Origin: a virus
Virus record (IMG/VR): IMGVR_UViG_3300032288_002265
Location: 1-64,000 of that record
Reading direction: 5' to 3' (one strand)
DNA: 64,000 bases
Shown here: positions 48,722 through 57,744 of the stretch, one piece after another
Position numbering within the stretch: the first letter of the stretch is position 1
How the letters are laid out: each line of letters begins with the position of its first letter
Notes under the pieces: generated by a model
What the model was told of the DNA's origin: nothing
What the model saw: the letters and a program-made list of their open reading frames with translations, nothing else
The model's database searches: none
Position numbers and translations under genes: made by a program

Positions 48722-50269
48722 TTACGCCGCGTGGATTGCTGAAACCGGTGCCGATCCAAAATCGGTCGATTTTCCGCCCGAAAGCTCGTGTCGAAGCATT
48801 GGATACGTCATCGCATCAAAAACGTGGATGAGGCCACGCGCAGTCTTCTTCGGCTTGAGAGGCTCGTCCTTGCGCCCCTCGAGCATTAGGAGCGTCTCCT
48901 GAGCCCACGGGCACTGGGCTGACACCAAAATCGTGTCCTGGTGCAGCTTGCTCTGCATCATGCGAACGCGGGCCTCGATCGATCCCGCGCCCTTCGGACA
49001 GCCGATCATCTTCATCTGAGGCAGATGGTGGAGCAGGCCGGCGCGGTTGAACTCCTTCTCGAAGTCCCAGGCGTCGTAGCTGCCACCGCCGCCAGGACGC
49101 CACTGGTTCACCGCGCTGTCGTCGGCGATGTGCTCCCAGGCCATCTTCCGACCGACGGCCTTGTTCCAGGCCAGGATCCGATCGACGATCTCGTTGGCCA
49201 TGTTCTTGTAGAGGATCTTCTCGTTCAGGTGGCAGATCTCGTCGAACACGATCCAGATCGGCTCATTCTCGAGTGGAACCAACTGCATGAACACGGCGGT
49301 CGAGTACACCTGGCCAAGGTCGTAGCCGATCGCACACGGAGCCCAGGGCACCGGAGTTAGTCCGGTTCCGAGCCTGAGGTCTCCGACGATGTGTCGCTCT
49401 GCGGAGTAGTGCTGCTTGAAAAGGGCTTCTCCTGTGGGTCTTTCGATCCACTTGCCTTCGATGAGGCGAGCCCTTTCGATCGGGTCTCCCTTGACAGCCC
49501 TTTCGAGTGTTTCCAGGTAGCTGGCCATCTCGGGCCGATGCGCGTTTTCTCGGAATGGGACATGGTAGACTGAGAAACTCTTGTCTCGTTCTCCGGTTTC
49601 GTGGTTGAAGGGCTCCTCAAAGAACACCTGGTACACCCAGTTGCTCGGACCCTTGGGATTGCAGGTCGCCACGTACTGCTGCGGGCCTTGGATGTGGCGG
49701 CGTCGGTTCAGCTGCGCGGCGATCAGGGTGAAGTAGTCACGCCCCTCACAGTCGGTCAACTCGTCGGGCAGGATGAACGACGGGTGAATACCCTTGATGC
49801 GTCCAGCGATCGCCTCGGCGTACGGAATGGCGATCTGGAGGATCGTCGACCATCCACCGTGCCGGTTACCCACCTTAAGGATTCGGTCCTTTGTGTTCGG
49901 GTCCAGCTTCGAGGGGATCCACTCCATTCCGATACCTTCCTCCCAGGCTGGCAGGATCAGTGTCTCCAGGTCATGGATCACACCGAACTTACCGGTACGG
50001 ATGGATGGGGTGACGATCAGACCGAGGGCATCCCAGTTCTCGTAGACGTGCCGCACCATCTTGTGCTCGGCACCGATGGACTTGCCTGAGCCCTTCTCGC
50101 CGTAGGCCAGAATGAACGGCGCGGCGTCGTTGAAGATCTTCAACTGTGTCGGGTTGAGATCAGGCATCCACACCTTGGTGGAGGCGGGGCGGGGCTTGTG
50201 GTCTGGATTAAAGTCCAGCTCCAGCGAGGCAAGGGCCTCCAGTTCTTCGTCGCTTGTCCTAGACGGCAT
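48722..50269 (-). CDS. terL: Terminase large subunit
   Basis: 515 residues with an AGGAGAG site before the ATG. ATPase domain: Walker A GEKGSGKS (57-64), Walker B FILPDELTD (165-173) and coupling residues in ATCNPKG. Nuclease domain (RNase-H fold): IGYDLGQ with Asp317, EHIADDSAVN, and HVFDAMTYP near 490. It packages DNA into the prohead and cuts it. It is transcribed divergently from the portal side, which is uncommon. Poly-T (9 Ts) lies just after its stop in the leftward direction. Confidence 0.92.
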   Translation of the reverse strand: MPSRTSDEELEALASLELDFNPDHKPRPASTKVWMPDLNPTQLKIFNDAAPFILAYGEKGSGKSIGAEHKMVRHVYENWDALGLIVTPSIRTGKFGVIHDLETLILPAWEEGIGMEWIPSKLDPNTKDRILKVGNRHGGWSTILQIAIPYAEAIAGRIKGIHPSFILPDELTDCEGRDYFTLIAAQLNRRRHIQGPQQYVATCNPKGPSNWVYQVFFEEPFNHETGERDKSFSVYHVPFRENAHRPEMASYLETLERAVKGDPIERARLIEGKWIERPTGEALFKQHYSAERHIVGDLRLGTGLTPVPWAPCAIGYDLGQVYSTAVFMQLVPLENEPIWIVFDEICHLNEKILYKNMANEIVDRILAWNKAVGRKMAWEHIADDSAVNQWRPGGGGSYDAWDFEKEFNRAGLLHHLPQMKMIGCPKGAGSIEARVRMMQSKLHQDTILVSAQCPWAQETLLMLEGRKDEPLKPKKTARGLIHVFDAMTYPMLRHELSGGKSTDFGSAPVSAIHAA

Positions 50270-50271
50270 CG

Positions 50272-50300
50272 TTGACTCTCCTGTTCAGTTACCTTATTCC
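50272..50300 (+). promoter_or_regulatory. Possible rightward sigma70-like promoter
   Basis: TTGACT (50272-50277), 17-bp spacer, TATTCC (50295-50300), in the 66-bp divergent gap between terL and the frameshifted gene. It would drive the head genes. The -10 is weak (3 of 6). Confidence 0.35.
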
Positions 50301-50335
50301 AAGGCCAACAGATCAAGCAAGGAGCCAGGAAAAAT

Positions 50336-50614
50336 ATGAGCCCCAATAAAATGGTCATTTCCCTTGAGGGGAACGACGAACTCAAGGAGTACCTCTCGAA
50401 GAAATCGCCTGGTGATACCTGCGAGTTCGAGGTCACCGCGTCGATGGACGAGATGACTCCCGATCAAGCCACCTTCTCCGTGAAGAGCGCCGAAGCCTAC
50501 TCCGACGAGGAAGAGGCTCCCATGACTGAGGAGGCTTACACGGGGGAAGGCGAAGCGGCCGTACCAGAAAAGGGACCGGCCGCAGTGATGATCGCCTTCG
50601 GAAAAAAGAAGTAG
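50336..50614 (+). CDS. Small acidic protein, zero-frame product of a likely -1 frameshift gene
   Basis: 92 residues. Beta-rich first half (NKMVISLEGNDELKEYLS, then CEFEVTASMDEM), a very acidic centre (SDEEEAPMTEEAYTGEGEA) and a Lys-rich end. The last codons are GGA AAA AAG AAG TAG: the slippery heptamer A AAA AAG is 3 bp before the stop. The next frame (-1) is open for 90 more codons and has no start codon of its own. It is the first gene of the head operon. Confidence 0.75.
   Translation: MSPNKMVISLEGNDELKEYLSKKSPGDTCEFEVTASMDEMTPDQATFSVKSAEAYSDEEEAPMTEEAYTGEGEAAVPEKGPAAVMIAFGKKK
50602..50608 (+). promoter_or_regulatory. -1 ribosomal frameshift site A AAA AAG
   Basis: Six As and a G in the phase of the zero frame, identical to the E. 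coli dnaX slippery sequence. The zero-frame stop TAG follows at 50612. A small TACC-GTGC-GGTA hairpin lies about 40 nt downstream; I see no SD-like stimulator upstream. Confidence 0.7.
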
Positions 50615-50883
50615 GCCACCCCCAGGAAACCGACAACCCACTTACCTACCGTGCGGTAAAGCGATATCAACAAATTGGGGTATGGGACGGATGGGGCATC
50701 GAGCGTTTCAAGAAGGCGTGCCGCTTGCTCGGCGAGACGCCAGAGGAGCTCGCCGTCTCATGCGCTATTACCATCCGTCAGCTTCGTCTCTGGATGAAGC
50801 AGGGATTGTTCCCAGGTCACGCTGCACTGCTGTTTCACCTGCGTGAGCAGGATTGGTTTCGAGCCCAAGGACTCAAGAAATAA
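50608..50883 (+). CDS. -1 frame extension with HTH-like domain
   Basis: 91 codons from GAA at 50608 to the TAA at 50881. The fusion with the upstream 91 codons would be 182 residues. The segment TYRAVKRYQQIGVWDGWGIE and the following ACRLLGETPEELAVSCAITI, RQLRLWMKQGLFPG form a compact helical domain with an HTH look. No ATG, GTG or TTG occurs in the first 38 codons, and the TAA overlaps the portal ATG (TAATG), so the frame is integrated in the operon. Possible DNA-binding or small-terminase-like role, inferred only from position between terL and portal. Confidence 0.7.
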   Translation, partial: EVGHPQETDNPLTYRAVKRYQQIGVWDGWGIERFKKACRLLGETPEELAVSCAITIRQLRLWMKQGLFPGHAALLFHLREQDWFRAQGLKK

Positions 50884-53114
50884 TGCCACTCAACTACAAG
50901 CTGCTCACCAAGTTCGGGACTCACGAAGATCGCCTCAAGGAGATCTTCACTGCGGCTCCGGAGCGGCTTCCTGCCGATGCTCCCGAGGAGTTGAAGAAGA
51001 ACGTCCTCGCCGACTACCGCGTGCGGCAGAAGATCGAGGAGACCATCGAGAACCGGATCGACGAAGCCATCCTGCAGACGCTGCGGACCAGCCACCTGTA
51101 CGCCGCCGTTGACCTGGCCTGGGACTCATCGACGATCACACGTCGCACGATCCCGCTCGTTCTCTACGCCCAGAAGCGTATCGACATGGAGCGCTGTGTG
51201 ACGCAGTTGAAGGATCTCAGTTGTGCTGACCAGTTCGTCAAATACTCCGGAGGCAAGCCCAAGTCGATCGATCTACCCAAGTTCACCGAGGTCAGCATCA
51301 ACCTGCTGCGGTCGATCATCAGCCGCCGCGTGGCCGCACAGAGCGCCCGCTTCACCAACCTCTACCCGTTCTTCAAGTTTGAGCCCCGTGGCACCTCCGA
51401 GGCCGACAAGCTGCGGGCAGACATTCTCTCGCAGCGGATCGACATCATGGCCGACCAGTACGGCTACCGCGCTTCCCAGATCCAGTGGATCCGCGATATG
51501 CTTCTCTATCCTCACGTAGTCGCATTCCCTGCGGCGAAATGGGATCGCGAGATCGAGTGGTACGACGAGAACGATGAAAAGGCGGACGAGTTCCAGGACA
51601 AAGAGGTCAAGCCTAAGAGCCGCGTGAAGCGGGAGGGTGTTCCCCTGATCACCCCTCACCCGAGCCGAGTGTTCTACGATGTGGCTCACCCGATCCAGTC
51701 GATCAACAGCGACAGTGGGTGCGAATGGTTCGGTTTTTGGGACATCTTCCGGTACTCGCAGATCCTGGACAATCCGAGCTACTTCAATCGTCAGGACATC
51801 ACGTACTCGCCAGACGCCACGTCCTGGTTCCAGTCGTACTCGAGCTACTTCAGCCAGTACTACACGAAGATCTCGCCCCCGGTGAATGGTGAGGACATCG
51901 CCTCGCACAACGACCGTAAGGCGCAGATGGACCGATACACGTCGCAGATGCGCGATTCTTCGGTCTACGTCACGCACCTGTACTGGAAGATCAAGCCGAA
52001 CGAGTGGCGCATGGGAGACTACCCGCACGCCGTCTGGCTCCACCTGGTGGTAGCGAACTCGAAGAACGTCATCGCCGCCGAGATCATGCCCGACTGCCCT
52101 GGATTCGTGTTCTCGTTCAACACGAGCCAGCAGCGCCTGGTGAACCTCTCGATGGCGCACGAGCTCCTGCCGTTCCAGGACCAGCTGTCGAACCTCTTCA
52201 GCCAGCTGCTGGAGTGTGCGAAGCGGGATCTGTTTGGCATCGCGATGTTGAACCTTGATGCGTTCCCTGTGGAGAACGAGACCGCCAAGCAGGCGCTCGA
52301 TGCATTCCGCGAGGCGATGAAGAACGAGAACTTCTTCGCGCAGACCTCCGTCCTGGAGGTGTCGGTCACGAAGATGCGCGAGCTTGGTGTCGACCTGGAT
52401 AACGTCTTCAAGATCATCCGCCAGCCGCCAAATACTAATCTCAACACGATTATCAACTCGATCAGCCAGACCATTATGATGGCCGAGCGGGTGATGGCGC
52501 TGTCACCCCAGGAGCAAGGTCAGCAGAGCCCACGTGAGACCTCTGCGACGGAGGTGCAGATCATCGCCGGCACGACGGAGAACATCTACCAGTTCATCTC
52601 CGACGCCGTCGACGAGGGTCGTTCTGCGGTGAAGAGGTATCTCTACAACGCTCTGATCAGCCTGGGCACCGAGGATATCTACCTGCCGGTGGTGAACCGT
52701 TATCGCCGAGACGTGGCCGAGAAGGCTGGCTTCACCATCACGGACGACGAGGGTGCCGAGATGATGCCTGGTCCGAACCCAATCCAGTTCTCGGTGATCG
52801 GCACCAAGAAGAACCTGGTCGCGGAATACATCTTCAACAGCCGCGACGGTGCCGAGCGTGCGTCGAACATCCAGGGCGCTCAGACCCTGACTCAGATGCT
52901 CGGTGTGCTGATGCAGCCTGCTGTGCTCTCAATGCTGACAAAGGAGAAGCTCGCTGACATCATCAACACGATCATCCGGCAGTCTGGCGCTGGAGTAGAC
53001 GTGACGGTTGAGCCTCCTCCTGGTGAGGGTGCCCAACCTGTCATGGGTGCTCAGCAACAGATGCCGTCAGCGATTCCGAGTGAGACACTGCAATCGCAGC
53101 TTCCGACCTCGTGA
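50883..53114 (+). CDS. Portal protein
   Basis: 743 residues from the ATG at 50883 (TAATG overlap), with no strong SD. Long, mostly helical protein with no membrane segment; the size and its place between terminase and scaffold/capsid fit a podovirus-type portal of the large (P22-like) class. Segments such as SSPRTSATEVQIIAGTTE-like (about 550-580) and Pro-rich C-terminal tail are seen. It forms the dodecameric ring through which DNA is packed and to which the tail is attached. Confidence 0.8.
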   Translation: MPLNYKLLTKFGTHEDRLKEIFTAAPERLPADAPEELKKNVLADYRVRQKIEETIENRIDEAILQTLRTSHLYAAVDLAWDSSTITRRTIPLVLYAQKRIDMERCVTQLKDLSCADQFVKYSGGKPKSIDLPKFTEVSINLLRSIISRRVAAQSARFTNLYPFFKFEPRGTSEADKLRADILSQRIDIMADQYGYRASQIQWIRDMLLYPHVVAFPAAKWDREIEWYDENDEKADEFQDKEVKPKSRVKREGVPLITPHPSRVFYDVAHPIQSINSDSGCEWFGFWDIFRYSQILDNPSYFNRQDITYSPDATSWFQSYSSYFSQYYTKISPPVNGEDIASHNDRKAQMDRYTSQMRDSSVYVTHLYWKIKPNEWRMGDYPHAVWLHLVVANSKNVIAAEIMPDCPGFVFSFNTSQQRLVNLSMAHELLPFQDQLSNLFSQLLECAKRDLFGIAMLNLDAFPVENETAKQALDAFREAMKNENFFAQTSVLEVSVTKMRELGVDLDNVFKIIRQPPNTNLNTIINSISQTIMMAERVMALSPQEQGQQSPRETSATEVQIIAGTTENIYQFISDAVDEGRSAVKRYLYNALISLGTEDIYLPVVNRYRRDVAEKAGFTITDDEGAEMMPGPNPIQFSVIGTKKNLVAEYIFNSRDGAERASNIQGAQTLTQMLGVLMQPAVLSMLTKEKLADIINTIIRQSGAGVDVTVEPPPGEGAQPVMGAQQQMPSAIPSETLQSQLPTS

Positions 53115-53131
53115 CACTCAAGGAGAGGACA

Positions 53132-54445
53132 ATGGACAAAGATCAGACATCCACCCAAGGCGACCAAACACAAACGCAACCCCGCATCATCGACGACCCT
53201 CTGCTGGCATCACTCGCAGAGGATCTGTCGATCCTGGCAAATACCGAGCAGGCTGTTCAGCAGAACCAGCCGCCCGAAATCAAGCCTGTCGACGAGAAGA
53301 AACCTGATGAGGCCAAGCCGGCCGAAACGAAGCCGGCCGAGACCAAGCCCGCCACTGTCAAGGCTGGTGTCAAGCAGCGCCCCGACATCAAGAAGGAGCT
53401 CGACGACGCACTGACACGCCACCTGGCTGACATCAAGCCGCAGGCGCAGACTCATCCCGCCCTGCCTGATCCAAAGAAGGCTGACGAGCTCGACATGGCC
53501 GGCCTTGTTGATGAGCAGATCGACGAGATTGAGGACGCGAGGTATCTCGAGCAGAAAGATCCCACTCAAAAGGGATACGCCAAGAAGCTGCTCGACTTCT
53601 ACAAGGCGGTCGACAAGTGGGTCGATGACCATAAGGACGACTCAGATCGCACGTTCGACGAGAACGACGAGGAGTTCACCTCGTTCATCCAGGAGAACAA
53701 GCCGAAGTGGGCTCCTGGTCAGCGCGACAAGATCCGCAAGGCCCGCCTCATTGACGAGGCTAAGCGTGAGGCTCTCAAGGATCTGCAGCCTGAGATCGAT
53801 GCCGCGAAGCGCGAGGCACGCGAAGCCCGTGTCACGCCCGTCATGGATCGCAAGGTCAATCAGTTCACCGAGGCTTTCGACAAGGCTGCGACCTCAGACG
53901 ATCCGCTCGAGAAGGATGTCTTCGGCCGCTACAAGGACAGTGCTGTTGCCCTAGCTTCCGACTGGGTGCGCCTGGCCGAGGGAGTTGACGACATCACCAA
54001 GCCGAAGAACCAGGAGCAGGCTGGCCGACACAAGTGGCTTATGGAGTTCATCGGCCACCAGTCGTCTGTGTTCGATGCCCAAGGCGGCGATAACAAGATC
54101 CGCGATGGCCGTCAGTTCGTCACGCCGGTCAAGTTCGCTGAGCTTGCGTCCTCTGGGAAGGACACCTCGAAGGTGTGGACGTTCAACAACGACGACGTGC
54201 TCACCATGCTGCAGACGCACATGATCGAGTCCGCAAAATCCCAGGTGAAAGCCGAGGAAGAAGTGGCTGTGAAGCGCGGTTTCGTAAGGCAGCGCCCTCA
54301 GGCCGCGTCCAAACCGGCAGAAGAACCGAAGCCGGTAACCGGAGTCCGTGCGTCGGCCTCTGCCGCTCCAGGCGCTGTCCCGTCGAATCAGACTGATGAT
54401 ACTCCGCACCCTGGCAAGGAGGTCATCTCGATCCTCGGTCTGTAA
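53132..54445 (+). CDS. Scaffold protein
   Basis: 437 residues from the ATG at 53132, with AAGGAGAGG 3 nt upstream (preferred over an upstream GTG at 53111). Very acidic and helical. Residues 55-80 carry a PAETKPAETKPA repeat, the middle is charged coiled coil, and the C-terminus has a short conserved-looking element. Between portal and capsid genes, this composition and size are typical of prohead scaffolds that leave the head before DNA entry. No protease domain was recognised. Confidence 0.75.
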   Translation: MDKDQTSTQGDQTQTQPRIIDDPLLASLAEDLSILANTEQAVQQNQPPEIKPVDEKKPDEAKPAETKPAETKPATVKAGVKQRPDIKKELDDALTRHLADIKPQAQTHPALPDPKKADELDMAGLVDEQIDEIEDARYLEQKDPTQKGYAKKLLDFYKAVDKWVDDHKDDSDRTFDENDEEFTSFIQENKPKWAPGQRDKIRKARLIDEAKREALKDLQPEIDAAKREAREARVTPVMDRKVNQFTEAFDKAATSDDPLEKDVFGRYKDSAVALASDWVRLAEGVDDITKPKNQEQAGRHKWLMEFIGHQSSVFDAQGGDNKIRDGRQFVTPVKFAELASSGKDTSKVWTFNNDDVLTMLQTHMIESAKSQVKAEEEVAVKRGFVRQRPQAASKPAEEPKPVTGVRASASAAPGAVPSNQTDDTPHPGKEVISILGL

Positions 54446-54465
54446 CACTTAGGAAAATCCGTAAT

Positions 54466-54513
54466 CCCCGCAGTGATTCCCGGCAAAAGTCGGGCGCTGC
54501 GGGGCTTTTCTTT
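54466..54513 (+). terminator. Rho-independent terminator after scaffold gene
   Basis: CCCCGCAG (54466-54473) pairs with CTGCGGGG (54497-54504), with an inner pairing around the loop, then CTTTTCTTTG. It would partly separate scaffold from capsid expression. Confidence 0.85.
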
Positions 54514-54562
54514 GTACCAGGGTATCAGCGAGGGACGATGAGTGGCGAAAAGGACATAACCT

Positions 54563-56362
54563 ATGCCCGCACAAACCACGTTCCCCGGCTTCAACGCCAA
54601 TAACTGCACTCCGCTGTTCTTCGACGTTGATGGCTCCACCGGATGCTCCCTCACCCGGGCCGACATTCGTCCGTTTACCAAGGACGACTTCGCTGCCCAG
54701 GGTTTCAAGGAGGTCGGGATGGATCGCATCATCGCCCAGACTAAGGAGGCCCGCCTCGTCGGCGTCCCGCAGCGTTCGCTGATGGACCTGATCCTCTCCC
54801 GCCACGCCCCCATCAAGGAGGGTTCTCCCGGCAAGGATCAGTCGATCATTGCTCCGTACCGTCTGGTGCCTCGCCGCCACATGGTCAACATCAACTACTT
54901 CCTGATCAGCGCGGGCTCCGCGAGCGCCCCGAACGATCCGGCTTCCGCGTTCCCGACCGGACTCCCGGCTACGGCCTGGTATCTGACCGTGACCGCTTCG
55001 ACCGGCGGCTTCGGCAGCGCGATCAAGAACATCGAGAAGTACTTCCTCCCCGGAATGTACCTCTCGGTTGAGACGACCGCTCGTCACGTTGGCGCTGCCT
55101 GGCAGACCTTCGTTGGTGGTGGCAACATCGACCAGGGTCTGATGAACCAGTACCGCGTCGTCGGTGCTGTCGGTAAGACTGGCGACTCGAACACCGCCTA
55201 CGTCATCGTTGCCCCGACCGAGTTCCAGTCCTACGAGGCTTCCGCTTCTTCGTGGGCTACGTTCAAGGCGAACACCAGTGGTTCTCCGTCTCCTCAGGCT
55301 CGTGCTGCTTCTGTCGAGGTCACCAAGGGCACCGCCTTGATTATGACCAACTCGGTCAGCGACAAGGAGGCCTGGTGCTACCAGCAGCCGGCGATCAACA
55401 ATCTCGGACTCATTGAGTACTGGCGTCAGACCTACCGTTGGACGCATCAGTACAACGACGAGTACCTCAAGGCGCTTGAGGCCCCGCTCACCAGCGAGTT
55501 CTTCAAGAAGTTCCGCACCCTCCCGATCGCCGAGCAGCGCCGGCAGCAGGAGATGATGATGCAGAAGTGGTACTTCAACACCGTGTTCTACGGTCAGCGC
55601 ATCAGCGACAAGCAGACTCTGTCCACCTGGACCGACCTGCCGACCATCGATGACGTGACCAACCCGGGGTGCCCGCTCGAGTACAAGTCGAACACCCTCG
55701 GCATCCGGACCCAGCTGGGCGAGTGCGGCAAGGTGCTCGACCTCAACGGTGGTGCGCTCAACGTCGACACCCTCATGGAGCTCGCCTACAACCTGAAGCG
55801 CGAGCGCGGAAACGATGGCTCCTCGATCGAGACCATTGACCTCATGGGTGATCGTTTCACTAAGGCCAAACTGCGCGATCTGATGATCCGCTACTACAAG
55901 GCCAAGTACGGCGCTGCGGACATCAGCATCAACCTCCAGACCAACCAGAAGATCGTCGACAACATGACGAACCGGTTCGTCTTCGAGTACGACAAGTACG
56001 ACCTGCCCGACCAGGGTGTCAGCATCGCGTTCTTCACCGACACGTTCTTCGACGATCGCATCGCGGCGTCGCAGAGCCTCGGTGCTGGCTCTGGTACCAA
56101 GAACCGCGCTCGTCAGCTGTGGGCGGTCGATTGGTCCGACATCCTGGTCGGCGTTCTCGGATCCCGGTCTGTCACCCGCCAGACCAACACGTCCGACAAC
56201 CTCTACAACTGCGTGATTGATCCGAACATCAATCATTACAAGCTGAACTCTCGCACCATCGAGGTTCAGGTCGGCAACGCCAACCGCCACACGGTGATCG
56301 AGAACTTCAGCGATGCTTGCCCGAGCGTCACTGTCTCGCAGTGCTCTCCAACCGTCGCCTAA
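54563..56362 (+). CDS. Major capsid protein
   Basis: 599 residues, AAGGA 9 nt before ATG. The sequence is abundant-protein-like (few rare residues, beta-rich, Asn/Gly/Thr). Placement directly after scaffold and between two strong terminators suits high-level expression. The length is larger than a minimal HK97 subunit (about 300), suggesting an inserted domain (perhaps residues 230-400). No cleavage propeptide is obvious. Function inferred from position and composition. Confidence 0.82.
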   Translation: MPAQTTFPGFNANNCTPLFFDVDGSTGCSLTRADIRPFTKDDFAAQGFKEVGMDRIIAQTKEARLVGVPQRSLMDLILSRHAPIKEGSPGKDQSIIAPYRLVPRRHMVNINYFLISAGSASAPNDPASAFPTGLPATAWYLTVTASTGGFGSAIKNIEKYFLPGMYLSVETTARHVGAAWQTFVGGGNIDQGLMNQYRVVGAVGKTGDSNTAYVIVAPTEFQSYEASASSWATFKANTSGSPSPQARAASVEVTKGTALIMTNSVSDKEAWCYQQPAINNLGLIEYWRQTYRWTHQYNDEYLKALEAPLTSEFFKKFRTLPIAEQRRQQEMMMQKWYFNTVFYGQRISDKQTLSTWTDLPTIDDVTNPGCPLEYKSNTLGIRTQLGECGKVLDLNGGALNVDTLMELAYNLKRERGNDGSSIETIDLMGDRFTKAKLRDLMIRYYKAKYGAADISINLQTNQKIVDNMTNRFVFEYDKYDLPDQGVSIAFFTDTFFDDRIAASQSLGAGSGTKNRARQLWAVDWSDILVGVLGSRSVTRQTNTSDNLYNCVIDPNINHYKLNSRTIEVQVGNANRHTVIENFSDACPSVTVSQCSPTVA

Positions 56363-56372
56363 CCAACCAATT

Positions 56373-56411
56373 GGGTGAGGTCATCGGAGGCCCCGGTGGC
56401 CTCACCCTTTC
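56373..56411 (+). terminator. Rho-independent terminator after capsid gene
   Basis: GGGTGAGG (56373-56380) pairs with CCTCACCC (56400-56407), with a GC-rich inner hairpin, then TTTC. It ends most capsid transcripts. Confidence 0.85.
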
Positions 56412-56431
56412 AACTCTCACTTCCTTGATTT

Positions 56432-56857
56432 ATGGCTAACTCCCAAGTCCCTTCTTCCCAGACTGGCGTCACCCAGGTTCCTGCCTTGCGTGAGGCTGGT
56501 CGCCGTACGTTTGCCGCCGAGGTTATCTTCGAGCGGTCTGCATCCCACGCTGCACCGTCCATCCGATCGATTGCTTCGCTGGCTTCTGCCGGAAGCACTC
56601 AGGCTGATGCTGGTGCCGTGTCGGGCGCTGTCCCGGTCTACAATGTCTCCGGTGGCGACGGCACCAAGGGTGTTGTTCTCCCGGTGGCTGTGGCCGGCAC
56701 TGAGCTCGCCATCTACAACGCTGGTGCTGGTGCGCTGAAGGTCTATCCCGCTTCCGGCGGATCGATCAACGGTGGTTCCGCCAACGCTGCGCTGAGCGTG
56801 ACCTCGAAGACTGTGGCCCGCCTCGTCAACCTGGACGGCACCAACTGGGCCGCGTAA
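56432..56857 (+). CDS. Capsid-associated (decoration-like) protein
   Basis: 141 residues, Ala/Gly/Ser/Val-rich, beta pattern in the C-terminal two thirds (GAVPVYNVSGGDG, AVAGTELAIYNAGAGALKVY). Its place between the capsid gene and a strong terminator, and the low-charge composition, fit a head decoration or cement protein. No SD was found before the ATG. Confidence 0.6.
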   Translation: MANSQVPSSQTGVTQVPALREAGRRTFAAEVIFERSASHAAPSIRSIASLASAGSTQADAGAVSGAVPVYNVSGGDGTKGVVLPVAVAGTELAIYNAGAGALKVYPASGGSINGGSANAALSVTSKTVARLVNLDGTNWAA

Positions 56858-56908
56858 CCACACCCCCCCCCTCTCGGGTGCTGTCCCTCTCCCGGCACCC
56901 AGACGCCG

Positions 56909-56946
56909 GCCCCCATCACAGCGCAATGTTGTGGTGGGGGCTTTTT
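56909..56946 (+). terminator. Strong rho-independent terminator
   Basis: GCCCCCATCACA (56909-56920) and TGTGGTGGGGGC (56930-56941) form a 12-bp stem with one G-T pair and a 9-nt loop, followed by TTTTTC. It ends the capsid gene cluster and overlaps the leader of the lipoprotein gene. Confidence 0.88.
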
Positions 56947-56949
56947 CAC

Positions 56950-57744
56950 ATGAAGACCATCATCTCAATACTGATTCTGGCCACGCTCTGTGGGTGTATC
57001 CTCACGAAGCCGGCAACGTCCAAACAAGCTGCCAATACGGTCGCCATTGAGAAGGTCGAGGAGAAGCTCGTCGAGGAGTCGAAGGCTCTGACGACCGGTG
57101 CGCTGGATGCGCTGTCGTTCGCCCCCACCAACAAGCCGACCGACCTGGCCAAGAAGTTTCTGCAGCGAGACCAGCAGATCGAGGGAATGCCCGCCGAGCG
57201 CATCGATGTCGCCGGGATCCTCGCCACCAACAAGGCCGCGATCGATGCCCTGGAGCGTCGCATGGAACTCCAGCAGGAGTGGCTTCAGGAGCGTGTAAAG
57301 CTGGAGGTGGAGCTCCACCAGGCCAACACCAAGCTGCTCGAGCTTGGTCGGCTGTACGAGCAGGAGAAGGCTAAGTCCACCTGGAAGCGTATCTGGGCTT
57401 GGACGATGAGCACCTTCGGCATCGGCGGTCTCGTCGCCCTGGTCATCTTCTGTCCTGCGGTCCTCCCGGTCTTTGGAGCTATCGCCTCGTTCCTGATCTC
57501 GAAGATTCCTGCACTGACCAATCTCCTGGGCCTAGTCGGCAAGTCCGCGTTCGATGCGGCGGTGAAGGGCGTGGGTAATACCAGGAAGCGGCTGAAGCTC
57601 TCGGCCGAGGAGAGTCCGCAGCGCACCTTTTCCGCAAAGGAGGTTCTCAACATTCTCGACGGTGAACTGAAGGATGCCACCGAGGTAGGTGACGCCAACT
57701 TCAAGAGTCTGATCGAGGCACGCAGAAAACGACTCAACGTATGA
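56950..57744 (+). CDS. Lipoprotein with coiled coil and membrane segment, spanin-like
   Basis: 264 residues from the ATG at 56950. N-terminal signal with a lipobox (MKTIISILILATLCGC; Cys at 16), so it should be a lipid-anchored outer-membrane or envelope protein. A charged coiled coil (about 90-150) is followed by a hydrophobic stretch (FGIGGLVALVIFCPAVLPVF, about 155-190) and a basic cytoplasm-like tail of about 75 residues. A lipobox plus a membrane span in one chain is the plan of a unimolecular spanin, which joins inner and outer membranes at lysis. The long C-terminal tail is unusual. The holin-like gene overlaps by 4 bp. Confidence 0.65.
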   Translation: MKTIISILILATLCGCILTKPATSKQAANTVAIEKVEEKLVEESKALTTGALDALSFAPTNKPTDLAKKFLQRDQQIEGMPAERIDVAGILATNKAAIDALERRMELQQEWLQERVKLEVELHQANTKLLELGRLYEQEKAKSTWKRIWAWTMSTFGIGGLVALVIFCPAVLPVFGAIASFLISKIPALTNLLGLVGKSAFDAAVKGVGNTRKRLKLSAEESPQRTFSAKEVLNILDGELKDATEVGDANFKSLIEARRKRLNV

